Source: PFJX01 sp031426735
Lineage (GTDB): Bacteria; Pseudomonadota; Gammaproteobacteria; Burkholderiales; Thiobacillaceae
Assembly (NCBI GenBank): GCA_031426735.1
Contig: JASJPK010000107.1
Coordinates: 1 to 64,000 of the forward strand
DNA length: 64,000 bases
Direction: 5' to 3'
Shown: one piece after another, positions 62,501-64,000 of the stretch
Layout of the letters: each line of letters begins with the position of its first letter
Numbering within the stretch: position 1 is the first letter of the stretch
Notes under the pieces: model-generated
What the model saw: only the letters and a program-made list of their open reading frames with translations
The model's database searches: none
Told to the model about the DNA's origin: nothing
Made by a program: the position numbers and the translations under genes

Positions 62501-64000
62501 ACCGTGTTCGGCGACATGATCGTGACCGATGTGCGCACGCTGGGCAGCAGCGATCGCAACGACGTCATCCTGACCACGCATGATTTGACGCTGACCAGTT
62601 CGGCCGACATTACCGTGATCAACCTGCGCAACGGCGCGCGCGGCGACCTGACGTTCAACATCGAAGGCCAGATCGACATCGACGGCGACTCGATCCTGAT
62701 GGCGGATGCCCTCAGCATCAAAGTGGCCGGCGCGCTGACCCTGACCACCTATGTCAACAGCCTGACCGTCGAAACCACGCGCAGCGGCGATGTCGATATC
62801 ACCCAGGTCAACAGCGAAAACGAGGCAGGGGATGTGCTGACCCGTAACCTCACGCTGACCAAGGTGTGGATCGCCGAGGGCGATTTCGATCTGAAAGCGG
62901 GCGATTTCGTCAACGGCATCGGCGGCAAGGTCGATGTCGCCGATGTGCGCATCCTGTCCAACAAGGATGCGCTCAACGACACCGACGCCGATATCGACAT
63001 CAAGGCGGTGGGCGACATCCTGGTGCGTTATGCCTCGGCCGGCGTCTACACCGAAAGCGATGACGACAAACCCGTCGTGCAGGCCGAGGACAGCGCCGAC
63101 GGCGCTGCGGTCAGCTATTCCAATACCAGTTCCGCAGGCGACATCCGTCTCGAATCGACGGCCGGCCGCATCGGCGAAACCTACAGCGACGAGCATGTCG
63201 ACATCGTCGCCGATCGGCTCACGCTGCTGGCCGACAGCGGCATCACCGCGCTGGAAATGGCGGTCAACAGCCTGGATGCCACCACCACCTCCGGCAACAT
63301 CGAGCTGACCGATTTCGACGGCCATATCGAAAGCGCCAAGGGGCTGGACATCATCAACGCCGTCACCGCAATCGGCGGCGTCAACAGCAACAGCCTGGTC
63401 AGCATCGTCGCCGCAGGCGACATCAGGGTCGGCGCCGACGCCCATATCGCCGGCGACACCATCCGCCTGACCAGCCAGACCGGCAGCATCCGGGTCGATG
63501 CGCCCAGCACCGGCGACTCGCTCAGCTACAGCCGCGGCATCGCGTTCGAGGCGGCACAATCGATCCAGCTTTACCGCTTCTTCAATGCGCCCGAACTGAT
63601 CGAGTACAAGGCCGGCGACTACTTCCAGTTCGGTACCGGCAGCGACGTCACCCGCCTGCTGCCCAGCACGATTTCCGCCGATACGGTGATTCTGCATACC
63701 GGCAGTTCGCTCAGCTTCGGTTCCGGCGTCGGCAACGTCGCCATCAATCCGGCGCATGTGTCGGATAGCGGCCATGACCGCACCCTCAACCTGGCCAACA
63801 TGACCGTGGTCAACGGAGGTAATTACACCGTCAATATCGATGGCGTCGCCAATAGCTATACCGCGGACGGCACCGCCACCCTGGCCGAGATCGTTTCCGG
63901 CCTGAGCGTGGCGCTGGCCGGCTATTCAGCCAGCGCTGCCGGTAACACCATTACCCTGGCTGCCAATGCCGGGCGTTCCGCCATCTCGATCTATCAGGCC
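29573..64000 (+). CDS. Giant LEPR-XLL surface/adhesin-like protein, 3' end beyond window
   Basis: An uninterrupted frame of 11,476 codons from the ATG at 29573 (AAGGGGA 4 bases upstream; an ATG at 29579 is possible) to the last base of the window, with no stop. I read it through and the frame stays continuous. Order: basic N-terminus and LEPR-XLL motif (residues 26-39), autotransporter-type beta segment (about 125-224), beta-rich region to about 835, more than 20 repeats of about 160 residues (about 838-6160) interrupted by two blocks of beta modules, RTX-type calcium repeats (about 6803-6940), helical short repeats (about 7505-8232), then beta-helix-like repeats to the end. Composition is Asp/Gly/Ala/Thr/Ser-rich and I saw cysteine only at residue 12. 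LEPR-XLL proteins are known as huge surface or secreted proteins; export by type I secretion is likely but the C-terminal signal is outside the window. Function as adhesin or matrix protein is inference. Confidence 0.93.
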   Translation, partial: MFMRKSKNRLPCRKQLVRSLRDAFRVEPLEPRVLLSADPVMGAVQAILPDDREQDQLGAYDILAQQDSFDEAQPFRIEHALFERQYQPASYDFPVDKITFDMARLSEGQGYMDSVFVVAANETLAGSGTLNVSILNTGTISPGYSPGMQNVASYTQTEVGTLNIEIGGLAAGTQYDQINVSGLATLDGALAVSLINGYKPSEGDSFDIMTFGSVSGRFDSGSGLLYAGDGIYFEVAQDANGLTLVAHELDEYSSFVLNALVGESENAVGKWLNFDYFQDVAPVSFSGSLDLDNGFFLSGNFTLGYDAHESLLNPLDGQAIDVAYWQLGLVDGAGFIGLGGPADNPGAKGIGFSNADFGLVFVDPEALSADYGWIIGEGSVGAIDVVGISALTASGSNLAFAFNLGLGTLADNSANASVVDFSATPFTLGGFVLNDDGSRGEYLLLSGGISLGVGDISLSGDLGISLGSGQILVAGHNVSASLAAGGVSAGIANGEFGLIIDAAGKIAFEGSGSLALSGGGFANLSAESASLRFNQTNQDYSGQSFQFAGDFQYVFGSLAASTSLQAASVVGLAANLGDSLNIGGDFAFEASADGSSMTVIAGNAYAKVAVGNFAVGVENASLGLFISADGRVLEAQGGLSADLGDLISLSANTVAVRWNETSTDYSNVNLQAADLGYTFDPGLTASLQEVSIGGASLQLGGFLMASGSLAVRRGVESTLTLADGSMVTVDQLTLGGSGLTAQLGLNTGSTEFVGFDIQDIDLALALFADTGDVSHQWQALKGSVGAVSLAGIDGLTLSADSLAIEYNAASVGLSVVDFSGAHALDVLIAPSQYITLDMDGAKGELLQASGNLTVDLFGFVQLEGGFAIEKSTETVTLADSDPSDAVPADVVKVDLLSIGASGVDAFAGVGGGTAGAIGLELQEVNFALAIASDQQNIARKWTALSATAGTIDLVGLDGLEVTADTLSLEINQAASDASLIDWLAMPLAVATGPSSSQTLAMDGSVGELLRASGNLTLDVYGFFQVSGGFAFEKSSTALLLNDAGGTEIDVDLLTIGGAGINAFAGVGGGTANAMGLNLSGVNFALALMSEQVDVGSVARKWSALQADADGVSLTGIDGLTVAADSLSVQINQAATDGTVIDFAARNLDVATGPGQSQTLALDGADGAQLKAAGHLELDVFGFLQLEGDFAFEKTTDTVTLNDATDTTAASQVTVDLLTVGGDGIDAFAGMNGGTEEALGLQLAGVQFALALASEKPNVVNARKWLSLEANAGSAGLIGIDGLTLGGSDLHIEINQAGNAAAEADGSLLDHSTNGLAIATGPSSTLTLGMDGSEGKLLKASGNLHLDVFGFFQADGGFAIEQKTSQITLADTDNDAGTPAEQVSIDLLAIGGSGIDAFAGLNGGQDNALGLALSGVDFGLALMSEQLPAGSSATARGWTALKASADSVGFIGVDGLSLSANDLSVEINRSNDPVTMPVADFAAQGLSIQTGPSSTLDLDMAGSDGQLLRAAGNLQLDLFGFVQISGDLAFEKRDGEVTLADSDDNPATPAETIQVDLLTVGGQNLNAFAGLNGGTENELGLKLDDLDFALVLAASKTEVDRNWTSLQGSAGGISLVGIDGLTVEATSLEVALNQAGKIGDQVIDYGTGATDLEVRTGPASALTLDLDGSEGEIIKAAGHLSLNVFNFFSVEGDLAFQKIANQSVTLSNGEQIDVELMTLGGQNISAFAGMNGGSADALGLSLGEADFALALMTDKADATHQYTSLQATAGLAEFIGIDGLTLSADTLAVNVNQGITLAAEAEISDSQNAQWSLSLTPGSAGRLDFGYNGDSAAVSLSGTESNLEVIQKLTAGLESLTGIGAGNVAITGSRFEGYSIEFIGSLAGTDVAGLTVASSAAAISTSVSTTQTAQAGIDEEKRLSIETQRSAPPAIDVEVSQLTAATTGGNETKAIVFTTPYSSSGTYNITLGSDTETVRFAQNDITNNKRYIREAFEALLNVTSGVVVTFDNGNSSGHRYLIEFLGSLANTNIADISISESMSGEVLPFNVTQGGGGAGETQRVLIDTVATGGFTLSLTYNNQTYTTAELAFGASAAQVQTALNTAIASIGSATVTLGGDAAYQIAFGGNLAGKSLADLKVGLNPDATEPSGSFQIEYQGIKTGAIQYSANTATQAANIQAALQAHAGIGAGNVVVSYDAAASTDKVASYKVQFQGTLGDQNIANFTSHYGSLALATVKPWEISAGAAAVAEEQQITLTSDASAGQFSLSLTHGGQTYTTENLALDATLADVQAALDAAFAGLTGAEVNATLWTGETLKVQFGGNLAGVNVAAMQVTASAEAGTAELTQAQIGQTEITPAKPAQTLVVDYSAGATELAVATGPNGASLDLSMDGAKGELLQASGNLTVDLFGFVQLEGGFAIEKSTETVTLADSDPSDAVPADVVKVDLLSIGASGVDAFAGVGGGTAGAIGLELQEVNFALAIASDQQNIARKWTALSATAGTIDLVGLDGLEVTADTLSLEINQAASDASLIDWLAMPLAVATGPSSSQTLAMDGSVGELLRASGNLTLDVYGFFQVSGGFAFEKSSTALLLNDAGGTEIDVDLLTIGGAGISAFAGINGGTDDAMGLELSDTSFALALMSEQMAAGSTTPARKWMGLKAEAGEVGLVGIDGLTLAADTISVVVTDAALDGTVVDFSAMPMVVPTGPGLDMTLDMDGAEGKVLKASGHLDLDVFGFFQVEGDFAFEKKAGQVTLADTDDNPATPAEAVTVDLLTIGANDVYAFAGLNGGTEDALGLQLVGASFAMAAVKERGGAMRQWTSLQAEVDSAALIGVDGLTLAANDISVSINNAGGAYAVIDYSSDDLAITTGPSSSLTLDMDGADGSLLKASGNLELDVFGFFQADGGFALEKKSATVTLADTDGNPATPAETVDVDLLTIGASNLDAFAGVNGGSADALGLALTDVNFGLALMTEKVAVGSVDPARKWTALQASAGSVGFVGLDGIGVSATDLLVQINQADVNGTVVDFLAAPLSVATGPDASLDLSMDGARGAMIRAAGHLELDLFGFFQLEGDLAFEKSSADVTLSTGEAVSVDLLTIGGNDLNAFAGLNGGQADQLGLELSEVDFGLALLTDKTTPTRKWTSLQATAGGAAFVGVDGLTVAATDIQVAINQASVDGALVDYANNNLAVATGPSSTLDLNMAGAEGAVIKLAANLHLDVFGFFSVEGGFAFEKSTSTVVLSNGDEIDVDLVTLGGSNINAFAGINGPYLVDSNDDGVIDDDDTPNADALGIALGESNFALALMTDRKNPAHKFTSLQATAGLAAFVGVDGLTMAVENLEVNVNQGITLAAQAASSVSENTLMRLNLSPDSVGVLTLSMGSDSALLDIDGHETNAQVIAELKTALESLDGIGAGNVLVTGNRIAGYQVEFVGTLAGDNVSGITLSTAAATINSSISTTQTAQAGSDEEKRISIETLRSAPPAIDVEVSQIAAATTGGNETKAIVFTTPYSSSGTYNITLGSDTETVRFAQNDITNNKRYIREAFEALLNVTSGVVVTFDNGNSSGHRYLIEFLGSLANTNIADISISESMSGEVLPFNVTQGGGGAGETQRVLIDTVATGGFTLSLTYNNQTYTTAELTFGASAAQVQTALNSALAGIGSATVTLGSDAAYRIAFGGNLAGKSLADLKVGLNPDATEPSGSFQIEYAGAMSGDIQYSADSGEMAANIQAALEAMSAIGAGNVVVSFDAANSAGQIASYKVQFQGELAAQNIANFTSHYGDLDLATVKPWEISAGADAVGEEQRIALVTDAKAGDFSLSLTHGGQTYTTTDIALDATLADVQAALDVAFAGLADAQITATFWNGQDLTVRFGGGLAGVDVADLVVSANAGAVDASLVVEQEGSTVTTPAKPAETVVVDYSTGKTALTVTTGPDSSFDLSMDGARGTLLQVRGYLDIDLFGFVQIAGDFAIEKSTDSIVLANGDAVTVDLLTIGASGVDAFAGVNGGTDDELGLKLEDVEFGLALMTNQAVPAQKWTALKAEVGSVSFVGIDAITVVAQDISVEINRAGKVGTTQLSVVDFADANAMSVATGPNGASIDLDMDGARGSLTTVAIGRATLAISDYIYVSGGIYFEQSSGREIDVATGLPARGATSLAGLQTSLDKVDGLSADNSRIEDLPVDTLLLTASDIDVFVGLGPYFIDTNENGLFDEDLGETTNPDAFGITLDNIDFGLVMMDSTLLADPDSIVPKLFAIQVQWDNPISIDWDFFKFEVGSLSVEANLASAWRGGKLGNPYIDFISSFGADGLSVPTVTGTPMRFDYDRGMIGVSLTDTLLNVGDFFQIEGNFAFEKSSGMRVDVLTGLPATLPAGAAAIAADLQKLKLDGVLSADNSRFEDLPVDALSFGASDVKITIGDPEDPFFVLEDIDLGFAILSATKAVDPKAVIPKMYTLKATLPGSLVDVDWGFMQLEVSDITVQMNQGSDWRGTEISPYIDFRSSFGSVADGGGYEISTGGDPVKVDFNHALFGVEVGHALIKIDDFFFIEGGFGLEVASGVAVDIRTGFGVTPTAQSNASLGALIASGNVSSTDHSRINSYAMNSFSLGLSNVNLFAGSGPYFVETDGLDNDGDGDIDENGERDPDAIGLVVENLDLGLAMFKDPTRKIDTLWALSASADQVAFVGVPYLTLDATGIQVEANQGKVWANSTVRPYVDFVSTYGAGGMEVATGNDPVAMLFSSSKLGVSVAHAELSIEGFIHVSGAFAFEKGARHRVTIDTGVSFGDPQWAVTNAQLTAAGADVSADWSEVSNVEVEALTIGMRDVNIFVGYGDPDFDSATPVSEQDDIFGLAVSDVDMGLAIMKATNKNLKLPTMTAISAHADEFLVAGGEGIFEVLGQNIDIRANWSAGWLGSPGLRPVVDFQKSFAATGGLEVPTGADPVLLDFSEGAFIEAQLHDALVMVSEFVHLSGDFAFRMGGAVELTVRGPLNLEINRAKFNSIEFGANDVHAFVGLGGPTSDLNADGRIDTADLADDAIGFQIADFDFGMSVFSGTTQDLVNNPLASVINSKTRFIAMKAEAADIGFVGFEDFFDFTLQDVRVGINQSNQQGLVADLSVDGEGNAWDGYAVETGGELIYLDYESSIIEASVGHLTADIAGILSLQGAVAFQKRYLPAVTYVVPGLTDITMPGEALVIVAQDVYGFAGINGPYRTDVNGDGVIDDLDPANEDAIGLAINDLDLALAMVQPTVIPGRSGPPIYFFSVEASAESAGLVGTDPFVTLEAYDIKLGFNVGLAKVGNYPVPVGYIDFSQMDGGGLTVPLGSGGREYTFDSDSMHLRVGMGAHIGIFDLFEIDTGVMDLYLELPDTGSLFPSLNLSALGDLLPDFSSAPEWLQSAAEFVKDLDISVGFDPNIGLMLTGSLKMPGMELHMGDYVHFKGDFSLNIGQSFVGSMYTGIPGDVTTAKSLIRNLVGQIPVEDILELLGLPTNIPGLDMSDPGKLVDSLFELIETEFQVTPDWSRMGGVGFQGVTIGAANVSGFIGMGENLDLDRPFDDQDVIGFGLENLDLGIAIMKANLNLFGQPIQTEQFYSIGAHLDQVGLYGLGDVLKLRASDVTLQIQQGGQLFGGVMRATADYKSSFPAVPASNGGAAVPAGLKIDTGGEPVYLDLEGNDLINVDIGKAVIQISEFLHLQGSLSFRMGDVYNAAIDLGGLSPIVDQVSAALGSVANPNLDFTLNPFPLQMEAITIGGANLTGFVGVGGPYRFGDDLIGAFTEDGQPMPDGLPDKINENAIGLVLDNVDFGVAVMQSTLLDLIPNSAAYTPKFVSAKAYVGQAGLVGVDDNILSAEMKDVEVNINTMVWYVGEPTATAILNAALQLFGPPSINFKESPEWEDYTEDENGNGVLDLGEDFNRNGVLDTGEDLNGDGLLQESEDKNTNGKIDTAGFMLPAGGNNGVFLDFDTEIIQAKIGYAEINLAGFLQMSGSMALTKKGSEQVDLNNGDSTIITSLALGINDANGFIGMPSFDNGVPRGYFWDSNGDDYIDENDEVNPDAIGLAIRDLDLGILLAKELVVDLEGLDIGMYVAVQADVDYIGLVGVPEDVVLRAEDLRLDLNTGLRASINTGFEVDDATGAVSFTTEGLIPEFSFTTIDFSRSTWVKPNDASTTADDETLPGYAIATGNPNEPIVLTYTGQYLRIYGEAELDLYDIVVAHGVIDVRFNEEEGLTMFADADVRIGPEDFNISSHATGLIVIGKRNDTFGVAARLEIGSNIDIGDMVHFDVEFTLLLNSFGQEVVYDIPDSFKDVLDDDDNPETAPAKFPDWQYVISAGPVDYQGNLRSDWSDVNMYAQLMGQGNLDLLDGALALEGRFSVILGISTDPDTAGVRAEITMEAALDLPVLEPLAVTGTLGIVAQANEVGVYGALDVGGIGPESTLIDGGIFKVNGHFLLQLNTTGTARQVRAINTAANAGNDNYFVDVTLDPNSLYIAGTASINLLDAVSMTGSMALKIDNSGVQAAAELVLELGVLGSIDINGAIAFMTEADGDLMFALRMEADIELGMSIIGIKAHAILEINTGDEDYTTLIGDHVIAANTLFNLDLDGNIHVLAFDLKFHGGMELQDDVFRLEIESSIDFFGFIQIDVGGYIESDGDFEIHGSVDLHVDMAILELNAGMSLTIGNKRIAASVYGSLDIDIDMGIFELHETLAGFSGSIDLTPASAYLQASVTIMGITASGDYFWSWAEPPIITHQIASTLYLNMGDTSGRYGSGDIYDDTTNETASITLDDKSNINAADDEIVVVSMGVTHRYAASSINTIYARGGKGNDMIYVGEGIAARLDFDGGDGNDVFTIISGGAGSVIQGGKGKDEFVGGASNGISYLGGDGNDRFVGGDGAESIDMGAGTNTIFGGGGNDVITVTTGTDTIDTGDGDNQIRVSGSGYVKVKGGSGFDVLTLAPISSTTSLLFNDHQFNHAQRTIDFVDSLDRIEVTDNAATTALVSGSNASWGATDFSLTSAGLIDLRNAVLIAPEALVSLQGTGVKGILNTRVAELTVVNYGTHADATTHDIVVREADSLSIIADGRVNGGLYAPNGLIDVELAGREAFFSLTSGVLTTGNSGNDIIIVADDIDFASGDGKVSGTGSLTLKSMWNEQGYRIGAAGQSTFGYDYSQNAETGFMELGMRDLSALANGFSQITIGHQAGATVANRMIFGDVEDKLVGAFNFSAKLNDSANFLADTVIVQGDVQSSERLEITARMMEVQRQNIQDPLGAADSGLHADATHIVLTEQLLNSGWILGDDRVDIRILSGNDSIPGDAFVTYGADKNSLTADRGSSIQSLNAGSVVNVLTSHSIISATGIFAQGAGSSVSMEAGTGMIILSGGTVAARDNNASILLKAGEYIHLNTGSAIVSGARFADDGFTPIKTGDNATLSIVTTGELKISGSVTAAGQMNIQSGSSSNSFADYFDTLPGEKLASIADASKIDAIVAALNNGAVSSDLRALFVSATLDLGATVGATSVTNYNPFSALSDEAKTLVAETLGYTVYADGGFYNADTNTFRTSLSEGPTLSSSAGYTFYSGMVFYNADAAAGSAFMTVFTQGESSDYSNALVDWAGAGVSAPAANATFEQLTAAQKVVAANSIGYSFDYNGISSATWAAGFTGASSYALIPTEKWVADARINYTAIPDDAWGSITSDYSQVPDAAWSNYDEIYLAVPTEAWGALYSFAAMDAADWGKVAPPASTTAFADLTDAQQAKVADFHRPAEGTSYASLSTAQKSVVDGYADNFAQPANGTAYASLSVEQKAIIAKYYVPLDYSSIAASAWQLDYDSVFGALSVNDLGTLYTFAEMTGHWADTTAPEAATVFADLTSAQKMAVANFYRPPAGTDYADLSTGQKALVDAAADPADYGMPDADTPYAELSDAQKTVVANALRPGAGTAYADLTAAQKAVVDINLDFAPAAGTAFADLTPDQQAVVMEYVRPAIDATWTELTADQQAVVVAHLNSSDATLAKNFFNYNAEPGMKQVKTLSQGPVTDYSNADIYWGDVGAPAADASFASLSAAQKQLVAAALGYEVFENGAWYNAGASAELRVMTSFASGQAANFDLDKIDWGGPAAPDDAASFEQLNAAQRAVVVAHMGYAQVDRQVFYNAAADAGEQIKTGFVQGVGEDYENKDVAWGDVAKPADSTAFADLTYDQQNKVLAQLGYDRWDGAVYFDADATADQQYRLTFAQGENKDYENGAVVWSAVATPLLSHTVDVSAVPVAGQTYSIDIDGTVISYTARAAEGSTPADTTTADLVAGLVDAINGSGLFGAIAVGNQIQLNDGDLGGKAEVTTTVGAVGAIELRDLPFQALTATQQFHVLDQTGFVQYSQTTYVDTGASDPHQRVVTAFTEGVDYTNAAMDWGTTGTQQSTRWIVDDGDNRYVIYAYDDISDGTGDIDEIRILEPHQLLGQRGFGFLLAGGTITTLQDNADFIVTGTDDAIVRGNINLLGAGSDLVIQSDKWTYWEGGANVSGDITLKGGVELDGSNPTGKPNGGANADGISLYIHGATTLNTTTAGTDIVLAGGQDVEIHGRVIAGGEIGSSGVTWLGADSTVSVTAGQQILVNTALSAAKSVTLTTTTTPGAGDDGYAVIVGSAAGLSAAGITSDASGGLVKIDAKGNVTISGMVLSGGTVTQTFGGTNQDVLLSETIAWSAKDSTIDLKAAGQLWLGGMAETEAGGLVEIGGTFRANDLIKLQGGSNSDGIGIKMPGGTRIATANADGRIVLISAQDAEVYGQLVAGGEVLDHFDSRGLTLGSSTRTFDGDSSIGIEAGGQIRLGRDLIAGKTIDVRGGVGTGTPTQSNPWADEGIVVGGNVHLRTLQEYSSITLSSAGDMSVLAPAWTEELTADSFAEFADGDISQDASFTLRIVLGTNQYLEKVVTVAASNQGDKTGLADLRDDLQAAIDGVFDKYDGSTLVGTQTVTSANTDPYRVKVRLNDGKIMFTSNFEFSIAAISDGNAELLGLSQIAASGATGGATVSDRGYALDASARGSVVNIGKADAPSGEITISGWIRAYSAINMYAGTSASGSQDVRLTSTSLLETLSGGMTLNPTGHAVIEGDLKAVGRYADIIINARDTILLKGDLTAQRDIIINAGTDGVIENEVSLETYGTSHFTSQDARGRIILTGLNDVVINSTIGQDNAELALLKIASSEGTLSVERESGWLETGALLELSGKNVDLAGVVKSFSATPATYDYEVSVTASGDIGLHGDFTLEGSMRVEAGGDIAIYDTGLLVQSAGQKLRIAAGDAVNVARGYSVSANGSLIGIDAGAGMAALEFSVDIGQASIGEPDTSDEATYTSVDLAAVRVVTGAGYSVNVNGSTFSTTALAGDTRAMLVARLVALIDAHADLSASVGASSDQIKLSAGLDSADVSFFTAIGEAAINNASATDAAADRSIDLSGVTAVVGATYRLGIDGTPFSYTAVSGNSMADVAAALVAKIGAGGGAVLEADTLLEIEAGGLVTLAQGSQLYSEADNSKISIQADRLTVLGSIRAGQDYSISGTTVSTAWSGKTAVLDIRTTHDIVLGDSSLGGNLLATGAIKIQAGSGTTGLGFGMSQASAVVVDATGVFDGNYGVAANWGEANAGGDGAINLRADGDVQLRGNFAGLDVGSDISILSRSQVWVSGLVSADDALSITGGTDTSRIGVLVDTLTLDGNGNYLSGGTLDTAAGGSISVVSTDAIQIQGVVGQIDTAPGALGARKVGLVSLASTGGDVTVLRDVDARDHVVMTGGNISILAGSHVYATGDDSDVFIQARTQLLIAGNAVSGSVKPGKVTSVINAVGDELGDDRSIALSGTLSVGTYNLTVTLDDTINLFSYTALAGSTLADMASYFAARINEHDSYAATASGTVISISEGAGTATLALLDNDAIVKADRLVHLAAPTVQVSGIVQAGITSAVVNDKHATDVDADRSIDFSATSVVANVVYRVSIGDVGFAYVAQANDSVLTIAANLAAQIDAHASFAASVNGAIIDITSGAGTKAINIGEDGRVLMNAGSTLKISDGYVASNGRIDLNAGVDMSWTRALLEGDILQTQLQGGSITISGQGLLDAGGAVKIQAGGDVVLDADATLAGPRSVLVPVYTTVAETVDVVTGYRQIADGQIQVEETSWTTTMITELVDTEKVVTGSEYNTMNVSLSQIGYYNPNAPTGEKFREVLIEGLDYHNTGSSADGVPVVNWTNAGNSELPGRSASAVTLNYDQVNKTNQNSYKEFTQLSDAQRQAVLNATGYKPLYQFVYTDPVTHRVQNGTASDTPWTPKWASNAQVVDYVDVDGWRDMYIRMPQGAKENILNIISQGEAKYLTGDTTINGENDASWVTLDQNNAPTGEKVGRYIDTAKVTYTQDKSVMEYSNVTTNPDDNWNASWTLNSTNNDGYVGRWSVKYVTGSGDRVFDVSDRSTAESVMDRAPTWVWQATSSGDYTISSGVDLNQRGDYKVYSGDNYTNSNNILAADTWYSVLENNTDTSFLSKNGYTVAFTALDSFGAGGGAAVVYAAGSESHRAGMFGMTYSYTTGWTVVDMGYVNDYDFTEWGWEQWPNHAGNVSYDHGWGDRNFIQSYANTYGNSNVQSQAWESDEGAWERNNLNLQMRWRESVNVAHTETYDDYVYNWASQWHDVYDRRDQFQFQVVTMPTEIVDYRPIYETSTQDVMVVNMKDVTVWKTVPIIEQQTVLRTSVTLESSLARGGDFSGESIHGASITIDAGGATRLSGKLAADTTLDIDADTLLQIKGNIPASGGSNPIEARLSAASIDLHAGENLMLDGTARLSASATSGNSIVLDSSRDMTLGGEVLAADGAGIDINADRNIVLSGRITAGVITLDAGDGVSQDGGIAGDADAFLKATSGDLSLTAGLYGGNIILNGSTLEAAASGHKVDLNAAGGYIQQVDQTLSGNSVTATQASGRITADWLEADADNGMTLNANVLFVDLDLAGAGNIELTNQQSLDLSHAVTADGSIAVTVFGDMIVTDVRTLGSSDRNDVILTTHDLTLTSSADITVINLRNGARGDLTFNIEGQIDIDGDSILMADALSIKVAGALTLTTYVNSLTVETTRSGDVDITQVNSENEAGDVLTRNLTLTKVWIAEGDFDLKAGDFVNGIGGKVDVADVRILSNKDALNDTDADIDIKAVGDILVRYASAGVYTESDDDKPVVQAEDSADGAAVSYSNTSSAGDIRLESTAGRIGETYSDEHVDIVADRLTLLADSGITALEMAVNSLDATTTSGNIELTDFDGHIESAKGLDIINAVTAIGGVNSNSLVSIVAAGDIRVGADAHIAGDTIRLTSQTGSIRVDAPSTGDSLSYSRGIAFEAAQSIQLYRFFNAPELIEYKAGDYFQFGTGSDVTRLLPSTISADTVILHTGSSLSFGSGVGNVAINPAHVSDSGHDRTLNLANMTVVNGGNYTVNIDGVANSYTADGTATLAEIVSGLSVALAGYSASAAGNTITLAANAGRSAISIYQA
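29645..29689 (+). other. LEPR-XLL motif at the N-terminus of the giant protein
   Basis: Residues 25-39 read RVEPLEPRVLLSADP, an exact LEPR-XLL match following a basic stretch (RKSKNR, CRKQLVRSLR). The motif is a known N-terminal signature of very long repetitive proteins in Gram-negative bacteria. Its function is not established to my knowledge. Confidence 0.9.
29945..30243 (+). other. Autotransporter-type beta segment in the giant protein
   Basis: About 100 residues containing NTGTISPGYSPGMQN, then GTLNIEIGG, AGTQYDQINVSG and SGRFDSGSG. This order (SPG..., GTL.IEI, YDQ..V.G, then a GxF end) is the repeat seen in passenger domains of autotransporters and other extracellular beta-helices. Confidence 0.7.
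32083..36729 (+). repeat. Super-repeat copy 1 (4,647 bp) in the giant gene
   Basis: Six repeats of about 160 residues, each with the core LDMDG.xG.LL.ASGNL.LDVFGFFQ...GGFAFEK in variants, then VDLLTIG...AFAG.NGG and ALALM, followed by a block of beta modules (34975-36690). It corresponds to copy 2 at a constant offset of 4,647 bp. The segments 32083-32753 and 35390-35827 are base-identical to their partners in copy 2. Confidence 0.85.
36730..41376 (+). repeat. Super-repeat copy 2 (4,647 bp) in the giant gene
   Basis: Six further repeats (starting near 36730, 37217, 37700, 38190, 38695 and 39160) and a second beta-module block (about 39620-41340). The segments 36730-37400 and 40037-40474 are identical to copy 1 (671 and 438 bp by my reading). 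The sequence between is clearly homologous in protein but diverged in DNA and codon choice. Confidence 0.85.
41377..48060 (+). repeat. Diverged continuation of the ~160-residue repeat, with EF-hand-type loops
   Basis: About ten more units (starting near 41377, 41857, 42505, 43105, 43740, 44370, 44950, 45520, 46530 and 47400) keep the pattern strand / G.FAFEK / D..TG... / F.G.G.Y / DAIGL.I.D.D.GLA.M, but are longer and more divergent. Acidic DxNxDGxID loops are inserted between F.G..GPY and DAIG in several units. Confidence 0.75.
47221..47370 (+). other. Cluster of four EF-hand/dockerin-like calcium loops in the giant protein
   Basis: Four consecutive loops read ENGNGVLDLGED, NRNGVLDTGED, NGDGLLQESED and NTNGKID. 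Each has acidic or Asn side chains at the spacing of EF-hand or dockerin calcium loops. Single loops of the same kind occur near 39365, 42151, 43411, 44591, 45171 and 47638. Confidence 0.7.
49978..50392 (+). repeat. Internal RTX-type calcium-binding nonapeptide block
   Basis: About 138 residues containing GGKGNDMIY, GGDGNDVFT, GGKGKDEFVGG, GGDGNDRFVGG and GGGGNDVITV, which fit the GGxGxDxUx RTX consensus. RTX repeats fold into calcium-filled beta rolls outside the cell. They usually lie near the C-terminus, whereas here at least 4,500 residues follow. Confidence 0.88.
52085..54270 (+). repeat. Field of short helical FxDLTxxQQxxV repeats in the giant protein
   Basis: About 15 copies of a motif of the form [FYW]-x-[DSEQ]-L-[ST]-x-x-Q-[QKR]-x-x-[VI], for example FADLTDAQQAKV, YASLSTAQKSVV, FADLTPDQQAVV and FEQLNAAQRAVV. 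Spacing is 25-65 residues. Longer units add a YNADA turn, an FxQGxxxDY stretch and a WG. One distant copy lies near 60268 (FTQLSDAQRQAV). I do not recognise a named domain. Confidence 0.75.
54271..64000 (+). repeat. Beta-helix (filamentous-haemagglutinin-like) region with ~75-residue inserted modules
   Basis: Long runs of short strands of the form GDIxIxAGxxxxxxGxVxAGGxIxL resemble haemagglutinin-type right-handed beta-helices. A separate module of about 75 residues (start DLSGV..., then Y.V.IDGT.FSYTA..G.T, A..LAA.I.AHA.., end ..ITI..GAG) recurs at about 54271, 57536, 57827, 59003, 59374 and 63783. The last copy runs to the window edge. Confidence 0.75.
59880..61650 (+). other. Trp/Tyr-rich segment of the giant protein
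   Basis: About 590 residues very rich in Trp, Tyr, Asn and Gln, for example EWGWEQWPNHAG, YNWASQWHDVYDRRD and NWNASWTLNST, bordered by Val/Thr-rich strands (VAETVDVVTGYRQI; VVNMKDVTVWKTVPI). It interrupts the beta-helix region. No family is recognised; a carbohydrate-binding or aromatic surface patch is possible. Confidence 0.6.
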
